Shown here one piece after another: positions 21,051 through 31,903 of a stretch of DNA of 64,000 bases (positions are counted from its first letter, which is position 1; each line of letters opens with the position of its first letter). The notes under the pieces are model-generated. The model did not search any database. It was not told where the DNA came from and saw only the letters and a program-made list of their open reading frames with translations. The DNA lies in assembly GCA_032207245.1 (NCBI GenBank), contig CM063504.1:84034844-84098843 (forward strand), read 5' to 3'. Position numbers and translations under genes: made by a program. The DNA comes from Pardosa pseudoannulata. Taxonomy: Eukaryota; Arthropoda; Arachnida; Araneae; Lycosidae.

Positions 21051-22035
21051 TGTAACGGCATGATTTAGCGGTGTGTCGACATCAAAGAACTTTGCTTTAA
21101 GAGGTGGACTTCACTTGTGTGGATACAAAAGGATTGTTTTCCCTGGCACCACGATGTCTACACTGTTGTGCCCTATAGTAGAGGAACAATATGCCAGACG
21201 ACACGGCATCTTCACTGACAGCCAAAAATATGATCGCTGGAACGACAAAGGATTAGCCGCGACTCAGATGTAGCCGCTAAGAATTCCAGTGACCCTGGGT
21301 TTGCGGCCGATGATTGTTTAACCCGGACCAATCCAGTTGTTCGAAGGTGAGGTCATCGCTAAGTGATCCAATAATGAAATTGTGGGTGAGTCCCCTCTCT
21401 TAGAGGCCCCTCCCCTAGAAAGAGACGAGCGAAGATTTGTTTTTTTTTTAGAGAAGTGAGTTAGCTAGCAACTAGCTAATTCAGAGGTCGCCTTGACCAG
21501 TCTCTCTACCGGAGAGATTTTTTGCTATAATCCCACCTTGGGATCTTTTCTTTAAGGAGTAGCCCGCATCGGCTAACTCGGAGGTCGCCTTGACCAGTCT
21601 CTCCATCGGATAGTTTTATTTAGTGAAATTCCGTCTTGGGATATATCTCTTGCTGAGATTGAAACGATACCCTGTGCATTGGGTTTCCTTTTCTAATATA
21701 CTCCTCTTCAGGATTGTTTGCATTTCCTTCGGAACTCTAACTGTGCTTAGATATTCTACCAGTACTTCAGTGAACTTTCGAGAGAGTTACCGAATTGTTT
21801 CTTCCGTCTAATCACCCATATTTCGGCAGAGACTGAATTTAGTAGGTACCCGTCTCTACTCAGGCCTACGTGTACTAATCACTTACCTGTGATCGGAAAT
21901 TGTTTTTGTTTTTTTTTTGTGTGTGTGTGTGTAGTTGTGAAATGATGTATATAGCAGAAGTGTAAATAAATTCATTAATCAAGATACACCTGATTCTTCC
22001 TTGTGTCACCTAAAACAGGGACCGGACACGTTACA
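21051..22035 (+). mobile_element. Solo LTR of a retrotransposon
   Basis: The element begins TGTAACGG and ends ACACGTTACA, giving a TGTAACG/CGTTACA terminal inversion. A 4-bp duplication GTAT flanks it (21047-21050 and 22036-22039). At 985 bp it contains an AATAAA near 21966 and two internal copies of GGTCGCCTTGACCAGTCTCT (about 21488 and 21584). No internal retroviral-type frame adjoins it, so it is a solo LTR. The 4-bp duplication would fit Ty3/Gypsy, but this is inference. Small frames inside are chance. Confidence 0.75.
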
Positions 22036-22039
22036 GTAT

Positions 22040-23185
22040 AAATCAGAAACGGTTAGTCGTAAAAATTTAAATTTTGTTTTTACGACTGGTGTAAAACTTT
22101 GTTGTTTACCAACATCTTTGATTGCAATTCGTGCACACATTTATGTTGCTTGTCTCCGCCAAACAGCAATACTCGAGTTTTACTCATTGTTGAACCAGTA
22201 CACTATTCATTGTTGAATATAATTATCATCATTGTTGAATTAATATTGCATAAATTCTCGATGTTACTAAAAGGTAATATTATATTTATTGTTAAACTGT
22301 CCACCTTATTAAATTTTTTAGGGATCATTTCTCACGTTCACATAAAGTGAGTTAAAATGAAATGCAGTAAAAAAAAAAAAAAAGTGTATAATTTAATAAA
22401 TGTAAAAGGAAGTCTGTATCTACTTCCGGTTATTTTAATACTTCTCTGAATCGTAATTTTAAACCCTGCCAGTGTTAATTCAAACTAAGATATTATTATA
22501 CATTTAAAATTTTTATACTTGATAAATTTATGAAGTTTTTGATTATTATTACTCGCATAATGAAGCAGAGATTATAAAATTAACGAACTTGTATAACTGT
22601 TTTTCACGATGGGAGTTTTTAATCTCACTATTTAAAATATTGGGACTACTTAAGAATTGGGTTCCCCTTGGCAAATTTGGCAAAAATATTAGTGATATTT
22701 ACTAAAACACAAAGGTAATCCATCCAAATATTGTATTTCTTGCTTTTTTCTGGCTACTTTAATTAATGCATAGTGGGCCATCGTAATAGAATTATATACT
22801 CTTACTTAATTATAGCAAACGACTTGAAAACCGGATATTTATATTTATAGGCAATTAATCCCTTCACAGTTTACAAAGGCGACAGCTCCAAATTATTAAA
22901 AATCAGCCATATTTAACCATTAATGGTTTGTTATATCTAATTTTTTAAGCAGTGCGCAGTTTTAATACATAAGAAAAGAGTTACATAAGGAGAATTGGTT
23001 GCAAATATCATATAAATTAAAATATAGATACAGATTATTTGGACCTGGTGAGATCAGAAGAAAATGTTAGGCGACCATACTTAAACCATTATCGCCACGT
23101 TGGCGGGGGAAACCAGTTCTTTAGTCAAACCAAAATATTCGGTATTTTACTGAAATTGTCTAACTCTAAATAGCCAGTTAAGAAC
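22040..23185. other. AT-rich intergenic, no supported gene
   Basis: Two overlapping frames at 22001-22350 have no recognisable domain. The rest is AT-rich. Confidence 0.45.
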
Positions 23186-23189
23186 TTTT

Positions 23190-23219
23190 AGTTTTTTTTT
23201 TTTTTTTTTTTTTTTTTTT
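23190..23219. repeat. poly(T) tract
   Basis: About 29 consecutive T residues. No adjacent retroelement was recognised. Confidence 0.95.
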
Positions 23220-23450
23220 AGCTTTAAGCAAGCGAAGAACTTTAAGGAAAAGAAAAATAAAAAAGAAAGAATATAAATATGGCTTATGGTCTTCTTTCAC
23301 AATCGACACACCTGTCGGAAGAATTGTTCGATCACTGAACGTTTTAGTCGAACAGCTGTTTAAAGAATAGCTTCAAACCTGAAACTATCCTCTCCGCCTT
23401 CCAAGCAGAAAGCGCACCTTTGTATTGCGGAAGTATTATTCGTCCATGAT

Positions 23451-23464
23451 GTGTGACGTCACAC
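23451..23464. promoter_or_regulatory. CRE-like palindrome
   Basis: The perfect 14-bp palindrome GTGTGACGTCACAC carries the CREB/ATF core TGACGTCA. It lies in a short GC-balanced stretch (about 23280-23470). No gene is identified nearby, so function is speculative. Confidence 0.3.
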
Positions 23465-24122
23465 GATGACAGGAAGCTTCCAGATGCCTGGAATTGTTAC
23501 AGTGCCAAAAATATGTCAATTTTGCCGGTTTAACGACAGGTTGGAATTTTGTAAAAAAAAGTTATATTTCGGTTTATTTGTTTATTCTCTAACAGATTGT
23601 GAGAATATGTTAGTTACGGGACTCAAAATTCTAATATTAGAACACAAAGGTCATTTAAAACACATTTCACACAGTGTATTTTTAATAAAATTAGTGTTAA
23701 GTGGAACTAAAAAACTTCAGAGTGTACAAAGTTGTTTATTATTTTTTTGTTTGAAAGTTGAGAGAGGTAAATAATAATCAATAAATAATTTGAAGGCAGT
23801 TAAAAGCAAATAATTAGTAATGAATGGAAGTAAACATACATAGTTAATTATTTTTGTCAGTTAATTTTAAGCAGTATATTTGTGGAGAAACAAACAAAGT
23901 GTCAATAAATTAAAAATAAATCCCATAACAGAACTTTACATTAATTTAATGGAGTACATTTTTTAAAAGTAATCAAACTTTGAATTTATACCGTTTAAAA
24001 TTCAAAGCTTGTTACAAAATTTTAATGATTTTGAAGATCATGATTATTTTTATTTAAGACCTTGTACAAATTTTAAGTCCGCGTTGAACGGTAACACAAG
24101 GACTGAAGGATTCCTAATATAA
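23465..24122. other. Intergenic, no supported gene
   Basis: A 102-codon plus-strand frame at 23466-23774 begins directly after the CRE-like palindrome. Its hydrophobic and Cys content follows no known pattern, and I do not support it as a gene. Confidence 0.35.
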
Positions 24123-24126
24123 TTTC

Positions 24127-24322
24127 GCCGAACGCTGGCTGATTAACCAATCGGCCAATCGGTTAGGGTGGTGGTCTTCGATGCCGGATTTCGTGGGTTC
24201 GAATCCCACTGCAGCATGGGTATATTAGAACGTTCGGAAATCGGCTTTAAGCTGTAGGTCCCGGTCTCATTATCCCTCGTGTTGCAAAAAGTAGACCGTA
24301 GCACTCCAAAGAAAAACCAAGC
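24127..24322 (+). mobile_element. tRNA-derived SINE (family A), copy 4
   Basis: It has the A-box region CCAATCGGTTAGGGTGG, a perfect B box GGTTCGAATCC, the body CTGTAGGTCCCGGTCTCATT and GTTGCAAAAAGTAGACCGTA, and a tail ending AAGAAAAACC. The start is approximate because no clear target duplication was found. Confidence 0.85.
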
Positions 24323-25280
24323 TTAATAAATTTTCATCTCTTTTAATTTAAAAAAGTTTTAATTTTTTTTTTCAAAAAGAAATGCATGTTGGCATACTTA
24401 TCGTGCAGTCGTGCATTTGACCACCTATATGGCGCTACCAGTATAAAATGGTTACAAAAACCCAAGGCGTTTTATAAGCAAATGCTTATTAAACATGTAC
24501 TTTCCTTGCTATTATTATTTTTTAATCGTTAGCTTTTAAATAATAATCAATAAGAAAGATAATTCCATGTCATTATAGATATATCACAAATGAATTAATA
24601 CACAAATAGGACATTATGCATTATTTCATTTTGTCGTTGTTAGTATTTCATGCCATTTATGAAATAAGTCTTATAAATTAGTGTTGACTTTTATAGTATA
24701 CAATGTTTCCAAAAACTTTTTTCAAGAAATTTGACATACAATAAAATCTTCGACCGATATCTCATGCAGAAATGCAGCTGGAACGGTGCCATTACGTTTA
24801 TATTCTTAACAAACAGTACACATACACTATACATGCCATCGGCCAGCTAAAGAGTTGGCCATTCAAAAGGTATACCCCTTTTAAACGTCATTTTAATTCA
24901 GTGACTCTAAACGGAGTCAATCCTTTTATTGATAAATCAGTAAATATGAAAATATTCGTAATCACATGTACTGAAAGTTGCTCTTAAAATGAATATCTCT
25001 TACACATGTTAAAAGTTGTTAGAAAAAAAAATTAACATTCAGTATTTCTTTCAAGGAAATAAAAGTTTTACAGTTGTTATCATAATACCCTTCAAATGCT
25101 ACGGTTGAAAGAAATACGCTGAATGCATTAACAAAAGGCGGATCTTATTAATAATTTCTCCGTTATCATTCTGTACTTCGCTGATGTTTTGAGGAATAAC
25201 GTATTTGTCGCGCCATCTCTTGATCGCTTATTGAACTATCCGCCATCAGAATCCGCCCGTGCAAAATCATCGTATTTATC
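24323..25280. other. Intergenic, no supported gene
   Basis: A 71-codon frame at 24772-24987 is unrecognised. Sequence becomes more GC-balanced from about 25140. Confidence 0.4.
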
Positions 25281-25285
25281 AGCAC

Positions 25286-25312
25286 TCTCTCTCTCTCTCT
25301 CTCTCTCTCTCT
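25286..25312. repeat. (TC)n microsatellite
   Basis: About 13 TC dinucleotides. Confidence 0.95.
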
Positions 25313-25446
25313 ACATTACGCGAAATCATCTGGGTGGTGCGGTTATCGAACGCTAGAGTACGAACAGATTAATGAAGCTGGCCATATTTCTGTTTTCGTT
25401 TTTATTACTGTAGTCTATTTCAGTTTATATTTGTTGACCACGGAAT

Positions 25447-25578
25447 ATGGCTAAAGAGAATCATGTGAACCGTAAAACGCGCATTACTACACCCATCACG
25501 TCGTACTTCTTTGCCCCCAAGAGGCTTGTTCGAGATTTACTTCCATTTGCTAACGAGAAAGAAGGGAAGATAGGTTAG
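25447..25578 (+). CDS. Small exon-like ORF with PIP-box-like motif
   Basis: An ATG in a good context (AATATGG: A at -3, G at +4) opens 43 codons ending TAG, in a patch much GC-richer than its surroundings. The peptide is basic. Residues 13-26 read ITTPITSYFFAPKR, resembling the PCNA-interacting PIP box (x-x-x-I-x-x-[YF]-F) with flanking basic residues, although the usual Gln at the first position is Thr. A plausible 3' splice site (CTATTTCAG, ending about 25422) precedes it. A possible non-standard donor (ATAG/GTTAGG) overlaps the stop at 25574. It may be a first coding exon, a micropeptide or chance. No partner exon was found. Confidence 0.3.
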   Translation: MAKENHVNRKTRITTPITSYFFAPKRLVRDLLPFANEKEGKIG

Positions 25579-26392
25579 GCATTTTTTTCCTCCCCTGTCT
25601 TTTCCGGTTTCCATTGTTTCTGTTTCATCACAGTCTTCTTTAGCCAGTGGTTCTTTCAACCACGTTCCGCGGAACACTGGTGCGGTTCTGTGGACTTGGG
25701 AGAAATTGTGTTCCGCCTAAATTTGAAAAATCAATGAAGTACGGAAATTGTTTTTGGAACGAGAAACAGTTTAAAATTTTTCGATTTTGGAACGAGAAAC
25801 AGTTTAAAATTTTTCGATTTTTACTAAGGTGAAGTTTAAAACTTTATAAAAAAGCGATTACTAGTATTGTGTATAGTAATTACGGCCGTTACTAGGGCGT
25901 GGCAAAGGTGGTATTTGCCACGGGCGCATCAGTCTTAGGGGCGCTGCACCGTGAGGAAAATGGGGTCCGAAAGAGAACGATTCACCTTAAGTAGAAATAA
26001 GGAAAAATTGAAAAAAAAATTTTTTTATTATAAAATCCAATATGTTTATTAAATATTTTTTTTATGAATTTTCTTATTTTTTAAAATGCCCCTAGAGACT
26101 ATATCCGTTATAGATTCTTACAAAATGTTTACCAAATACTCCTAATATGCCTTAGTATAAATCCGTGTATTTGTTTTAAATTCTGAAGTTAACAAAGTTA
26201 TTTAAAAAAATTTAAATTTAGAAATTTACCAATTTTTTTATGAAAATCCAACGTCTAAATAAAAAATAATCCCCTCAAATAAACTATTCAGTTTATCAGC
26301 AAAATAATATTTCCAAGCTATTTAAAAATTATTTTTAAGTATTAATAAGGAAAAATTTTAAAAAGTTTGAATTGATATGCTAAGAACATCTC

Positions 26393-26394
<2 letters not shown>

Positions 26395-26472
<78 letters not shown>

Positions 26473-26490
26473 CGTGAGAGAGAGAGAGAG
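26395..26490. repeat. (TA)n(TG)n(GA)n compound microsatellite
   Basis: TA tracts interrupted once, then about nine TG and about seven GA repeats. It lies inside the hAT-like element. Confidence 0.95.
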
Positions 26491-26765
26491 GTCTAAAAAA
26501 AGGGTAGTTGGAAATTACATGAGTTAAAAGTGATTTTAACAAAGGAACTCTTTTATAATAATAAAATAAATGAAAAAGACCCATGCTCGCTTAAGCTTTT
26601 AGGATAATCCGGTCAGGCTGAAGCATTTTGAAACAATTTGATGAGCTTGCAAACAGATAAGATCAGTCAGCGCGTGGACATAGAACTGTGAACACTTATT
26701 CCACGCTTAGCTCCACCACGAACAATTAAAATGGTGCAAGTTGCTCTCACATAGAACTATGAGTT

Positions 26766-27147
26766 AATAAAATTATTATTATCAAGAAGACTGTTTTCCA
26801 TCAGTCTTAACTCTGGATCACGACATGTCATATATATATATATATATATTTATATATAACATGCTTATGTATTTTCTCACTATATTTGGTGGCAAGTGCG
26901 CAGACCAGTTTATAGCGCAGACCATAAAATTATTATTATCAAGAAGACTGTTTTCCATCAGTCTTAACTCTGGATCACGACATGTCATATATATATATAT
27001 ATAGATATATATATATATATAACATCCTTATGTATTTTCTCACTATATTTGGTGGCAAGTGCGCAGACCAGTTTATAGCGCAGACCATAAAATTATTATT
27101 ATCAAGAAGACTGTTTTCCATCAGTCTTAACTCTGGATCACGACATG

Positions 27148-27206
<59 letters not shown>

Positions 27207-27275
27207 TATATATATATATATAACATCCTTATGTATTTTCTCACTATATTTGGTGGCAAGTGCGCAGACCAGTTT
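26766..27275. repeat. Three tandem units, each with its own (TA)n tract
   Basis: Each unit reads AAATTATTATTATCAAGAAG ... ATCACGACATGTCA, then (TA)n, then TTATGTATTTTCTCACTATA and TGGTGGCAAGTGCGCAGACC. Units begin near 26767, 26925 and 27088. Unit length varies with the TA tract, which is longest in the third unit. Confidence 0.92.
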
Positions 27276-27429
27276 TTTGCCACAGGCGCTAAAGGACCTA
27301 GTTACGGCCTTGATAGTAATTAAGGTTTTCAATTACTCGAGGTTGGTGTCTGAACATTAGCAATCATTAAGACAAAGAAGCGTGAAAGTCTGATAAATAG
27401 AGGAGATGATTTGTCTCAGTTTGGATCTC

Positions 27430-27575
27430 TACAGTTTAATTTTTGCTACAGAGCGTTTATGAGACCAAAACTTACTGCTTGGAGCCGATTCCTATCGATA
27501 ACTGACAATTAGCTTACAAATCTTGATTCGAATCCTCGTACTCTGGTACCAACCTATTGATCCATGGAGAAAAGG
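27430..27575 (-). mobile_element. Degenerate SINE (family A)
   Basis: Minus-strand remnants include the body (TATGAGACCAAAACTTACTG, then CTTGGAGCCGATTCC) and the B-box region (GATTCGAATCCTCGTACTC). It is heavily mutated, with no visible target duplication. Confidence 0.55.
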
Positions 27576-27579
27576 AGAG

Positions 27580-27883
27580 TATCAACTTCACACATAATAT
27601 TACATAAAAATTTTAATAATGATAATAATTAAGTTATTAGGTCCAATAGTCCTAATGACATTTTAAAAAAAACTTAATTAAAGATTACAATTACTTTAGT
27701 ATAAGTCAAGGGTGCCCAACCAAAATCGGTTGGTTGGCCAAAATATAATTTAATAAACTGAGGTGGTCGGCACATATAAAAATAAAACAACAAATTATTC
27801 AAAATATTTTATTATCCTGCAGTATTCAAAGTATGCATTTTTACAGTGAGAGCTGCGACTGTACATAAAAGTTGTGTTATACA
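27580..27883. other. AT-rich intergenic, no gene seen
   Basis: Nothing supported in this stretch. Confidence 0.5.
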
Positions 27884-27885
27884 TA

Positions 27886-28497
27886 CCGGGTGGCCATCAA
27901 TAAACTGACTATGCTCACAGTGTTCTGTAGCGGATCTATTTGCGAGAATGACGCCACATTTTGTAGGAAAATTAAAAAAAGACGGGGGACGAAGGATTCC
28001 GCGAAAAAACAAATTATTTCCAAAAGTCATAGAGAGGGGAATATTTGGCGCTGTGTAATAGAAAATAAAGTGTTAACAAATGTAAATCAATACGAAAATT
28101 AAATTCTTAATTGTGCCAATGGATGTAACGTGGTGTTTGGATAAAGAACTTCTTCTTCTGCTCAACGTAATATTGAGGATCACGAGACTTTATCCGTGTT
28201 TATGTAGATTTTACTCTTTTATAAAAGTATTGCCATATTGTACTTGAACTAAATCAGAAAATTTGCATAATATAAGGAAATTTTATTCCGTATTAATTTG
28301 CTTTTGATAACACTCTTTTTTCTAAAACACATCACCAAATATTCCTCTAGCTGTGACTTTTGGAACTAATTTGTTTTTATGCGGAATCCTTCGTCCCCCG
28401 TCTTGTTTAATCTTCCTACAAAATATGGTGTCATTCTCGCAAATAGATCACACTACAGAACACTGTGAACACTGTCAGTTTAATTACGGCCACCCGG
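27886..28497. mobile_element. Long-TIR element at a TA site
   Basis: The ends are CCGGGTGGCCATCAATAAAC and its near-perfect inverse GGCCACCCGG, flanked by TA (27884-27885 and 28498-28499). The inverted arms extend about 170 bp (27886 to about 28062 against about 28327-28497) and share blocks such as GACGGGGGACGAAGGATTCC. The TA site suggests the Tc1/mariner superfamily. Open frames on the arms (27812-28102, 28353-28541) are arm sequence and have no known domain. Confidence 0.85.
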
Positions 28498-28499
28498 TA

Positions 28500-30843
28500 T
28501 ATCAAAACTACAACGACAATAAACATAAACATAATTTATAACTTTCTTTCCATACAACTTCACTGACTGGTCGGACAGAGCACGTGCACGTACCGCGAGT
28601 CAGCTGGTTGTATAAGTAATGGCCGATTGACAGAATATTCTAGAACACTCAAATTTCAACGTAACCTGTCCAACCCTACTCAAAGACCAGGCTTACAAGT
28701 CTTAACGTACGTAATATATATTTATTATTCCAAATATTAACAGCTAAAATTCTTTGTTTCAACTGTATATAGTCAAAATGGCTAAAACTATATAGACAGT
28801 TGAAAACTTCAATTGGACTGCGAAAGTTTTTAAATGGGCTGCAGGTTAGGCATGTCTGTTATAAGTCAAGCAAGCAGTGCCCTATTTTTCGGTACTGCAG
28901 TGTATGGCAGACCACTACTCACGAGTATAAGTTTTTACGTTTTTCAGACTTTTGCCTCTATGTAATCAATACATACAAACGTCTTTATGACACCCCTGTT
29001 ATCTTGTTTCTTTGATAATTGACTTTCCTTTTTTGAAAGGGCCGACCCCTCTTCTATGGGATCGAATCCAGTTCGTGTGGATGTTTACAACCGTTTGGAT
29101 TTAATTTTGTTAATGTTTTTGGACCTCTACAGCCGATGTTTTGGTAGGATGCATTTGCTGGACTATAACTTATGTTTGGACCTGAAGGAATAATGGTTAG
29201 CACGTTGATTTCCGTATTACTAGTATTGTGTATAATAATTAAGGTTTTCAATTATACGAGGTTGGTGTCTGAACATTAGACAAAGAAACTGTATGAATCA
29301 AATGCACTTTACATTGCGTTTGTTAAAACACTGTAACTCATCTATGTTTTGCATTCAGATTATTTTTTGTAAGAAAAATACAGATGCATTTCGAAATTTC
29401 TAGAATTTCTTGAATTTACATAAAAAAAGTTGCTCAGAGGCACAATTTGTTTAGCACAGTAGCGGTAAAACAGACTTTTTGATGTAAACAGTAAATTTAA
29501 ATCAAATCAATCAATGAACGGCTCAACTGACAATTCATTGTAACAGAAAGCACGGCTGTGTGACGGGTTTTTTCTTTCCTCCCAGCGTAATTATGACGGT
29601 CGCAGTTGAAACCATCCTATTGTGACGTCATTTCTGAGGTACATACGCAAACGAAGTAACCGAGAACAAGCAAGCGGATGTATCTTGTCTGTTTCTGAAC
29701 GACACGTGCAGGGAGAAAATTTTTTTTTTCTTGTTAGTCTTTATCGTTTATTTATTTTTCTTTCATCCTATCTCTTATCTATTGTATCTCAGAGTTCCAG
29801 TGTCAGCTGTGTTCCGGCATTCTTCAAAATTTGGCTATTAATCGCTCTTTTAACGAAATGAATTCAGTGGAGCGTATTTTTATGATTAATTTATTTTAAT
29901 GAATGTTTTTTTTTAAGCTAAGCTGTAAAGTTTTTGCCATATGTGCGGAAAACATTTATCTACTGACTGTTCTATCGGCAATGTAGTAATTCTGCACTGC
30001 ATTACTGAAAACTTAAATTATATTTTTAAAGTTTGGTAATTTTTTATTTCATACCTACTTTTTTTTTATCAAGACTTCAGTTATTGTTTTATTACTGTAT
30101 AACACTATGTTTCCTTGCCGAGCTCCAAATGTTTAAAGGTATTTAAGTCATTTCAAATCTTAGCGATACTAAGCGTGTGCTTCCTTCCCTACAATATTCA
30201 CAAATTGTCGGGAAGTATGACGTCAGACTGTCAAGCTTTAGTTTCGTCTTATCCCTTCATTTGGCTAAGTCTGGCAGCTACACCGCACATGTACATTTAT
30301 AACTACTATATAACATAATTGTCAGTGTTCGCCACAGTGGACATTAATTATCTCAAAAATGGAAAATGATATATTTTTTTGCTTATTTTACAGAGATCCT
30401 AATGTCTATACAGACATGGGAAAATAACAGAAATTAAAAAATATTTGAAAAACATCTTGCCAAATTAAGGATTAAATTTTTCTCAACTCTATGCTAATTA
30501 TTTAATCTCACTGCTTCTTTTGCTCTTATAAAAGGAGTAGTGATTCAGGAGATAACAGCCCTTTCGTTTTCTGTAGTGTATTTTGTTACAAATTGCAGTA
30601 ATTGTATATACTATACAAGTGTTTTGTTGATTGCTATGTCGCCTGTTTCATTTTGGAAAGAAGCAATTACATATTTATAACTTTTGCCGCCCGGGAAGTT
30701 TTCCTATTTGATGCTAAAAGCAAATAAATTAAACAAAAGATTTTTTTAATAAACTTAGCTAAATAACTTTTTATGAGATAAACCATATACCTCTACTTGA
30801 TTTAAAGAAAAAAACACAAGAAAATTATTTATTTCATATTTAT
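28500..30843. other. Intergenic; SINE scrap, no supported gene
   Basis: 29055-29105 looks like a badly decayed family-A SINE piece (GGGATCGAATCC, then GTGGATGTTTACAACCGTTT). 29208-29285 matches the flanks of the hAT element at 25881. TGACGTCA occurs near 29621 and 30219. Frames at 28800, 29622 and 30115 are unrecognised. Confidence 0.45.
29208..29285. repeat. Empty-site paralogue of the hAT insertion at 25881
   Basis: ATTACTAGTATTGTGTATAA continues directly into TAATTAAGGTTTTCAATTA and GAGGTTGGTGTCTGAACATT. The same two blocks flank the hAT element at 25881-27312. Here only one copy of the target 8-mer (ATAATAAT) is present. Confidence 0.85.
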
Positions 30844-30899
30844 AAATAAGTAGGATTCTTCTTCTTCTTCAATGGCCAGACAGCACAGGATGGGTCGTT

Positions 30900-31272
30900 G
30901 CCTTTCTCAGAATCGAATTCCAGGCTCTTCTGTCCCTGGCCATGGACATCCAGTTAGTAATTTTTAAAATCTTAACTCTGATTCCAAACAGTCAAACCAC
31001 CTAAGTTTAGGTCTCCCTCTTTTTGGGGAGCCAAATGGTTTGGCCGAAAAGATCTTTTTTGTTACACGATCTTCGTCCATTTTGCACAATTGTCCTGCCC
31101 ATTTAATTCTCTGAATCCTTATATATTGTACTATATCTAGATCTTTAAAAGATTTATAGAGTTCAGAGTTAATTCTTCTTCTCCAGATATTATTATGTTT
31201 TATGCCACCAAAAATACTTCTCAAAAATTTTCTTTCAAAAACAGAAATGATATTTTTTACCTTTTCTGTCAT
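30900..31272 (-). pseudogene. LINE reverse transcriptase, C-terminal region, frameshifted
   Basis: The frame includes LRSIFGGIKHNNIWRRRINS, RIQRIKWAGQLCKMDEDRVT and PKRGRPKLRWFDCLESEL, a pattern common at the C-terminus of arthropod non-LTR elements. Past the stop at 30964, the adjacent frame continues with WMSMARDRRAWNSILRKATT, so a frameshift near 30960 splits the tail. Confidence 0.85.
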
Positions 31273-31353
31273 TGCTCAGGTCTCAGCATAATAAGTAAGA
31301 ATGGGTCTGATTAAACTTTTGTAAATTGGATCTTTGTTTTTCTGTTAGTGAAG

Positions 31354-31830
31354 TTAGACTTTAAGTATTTTTTTGAGTCCGAAGAAAGAACGGTTAGCAT
31401 CTGTGACTCTACTACGGATCTCAGGCATTAAATCATTGAGAGTATTAACTACTGATCCTAAATATTCAAATTTGCTAACAGTTTCAAATTTATAATTCCC
31501 AGGTTCAAAATAAGGACTGCTATTGATACCGCATGGCATGTACTTAGTTTTATTTTGGTTGATTGCTAGATGCATTTTGCTGGCTGCAGTCTCTAGAGAT
31601 GTAAAAGCCTCTCTAAGTGACTCGGGAGTGCGTGCAACTATGTCAGTATCTTCAGCAAACACAAAATTCTGAACAAAGTTGTTAAAGATAGTTCCACGAG
31701 TATTAATGTTGGAGTCTTTAATGATTTTTTAGAGGGCAAGGTTGAAAAGCAAGCAGGCCAGTGCATCACCCTGTCTGAGCCCATTTGAAACAACAAAGAG
31801 CTCCGAGAGATTATTCTGAATTTTAACCCT
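31354..31830 (-). pseudogene. LINE reverse transcriptase, palm domain, broken
   Basis: Reading from 31830 down, the frame shows NGLRQGDALACLLFNLAL, the conserved GLRQGD block, then an in-frame stop near 31727. It continues through VFAEDTDIVARTPES, where the usual catalytic F/YADD reads FAED. Then come the ASKMHLAINQNKTKYM block and FEYLGSVVN. The order matches the RT palm and thumb of non-LTR elements. With a changed catalytic Asp and a stop, it is not functional. Confidence 0.88.
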
Positions 31831-31903
31831 GTTTTGTGTCAGTGAGAGTAATGGTGACTAAATTTATTATAAGTTTTTCAGGTATTGCAAATAAGTAGGA
31901 TTA

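Larger units (their letters stand above)
25881..27312. mobile_element. hAT-like element with perfect 8-bp target duplication
   Basis: The ends TACGGCCGTTACTAGG and, in reverse, CAAGGCCGTAACTAGG are flanked by a perfect ATAGTAAT duplication (25873-25880 and 27313-27320). The joined flanks resemble an uninterrupted sequence at about 29208-29285, an empty related site. The 1.4-kb interior is non-coding. It contains a compound microsatellite and a three-copy tandem repeat. Confidence 0.88.
30858..31889 (-). mobile_element. 5'-truncated non-LTR retrotransposon (LINE)
   Basis: A perfect 14-bp target duplication AAATAAGTAGGATT flanks it (30844-30857 and 31890-31903). The 3' end on the minus strand is a (GAA)n tail. 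It encodes the C-terminal part of a reverse transcriptase in several broken frames. 5' truncation and a variable-length duplication are typical of target-primed reverse transcription. Confidence 0.93.

Noticed and set aside
28633..28645. Heat-shock-element match GAATATTCTAGAA, and another at 29393-29405
   Set aside because: In DNA this AT-rich, about one such match per window is expected, and no nearby gene supports function.
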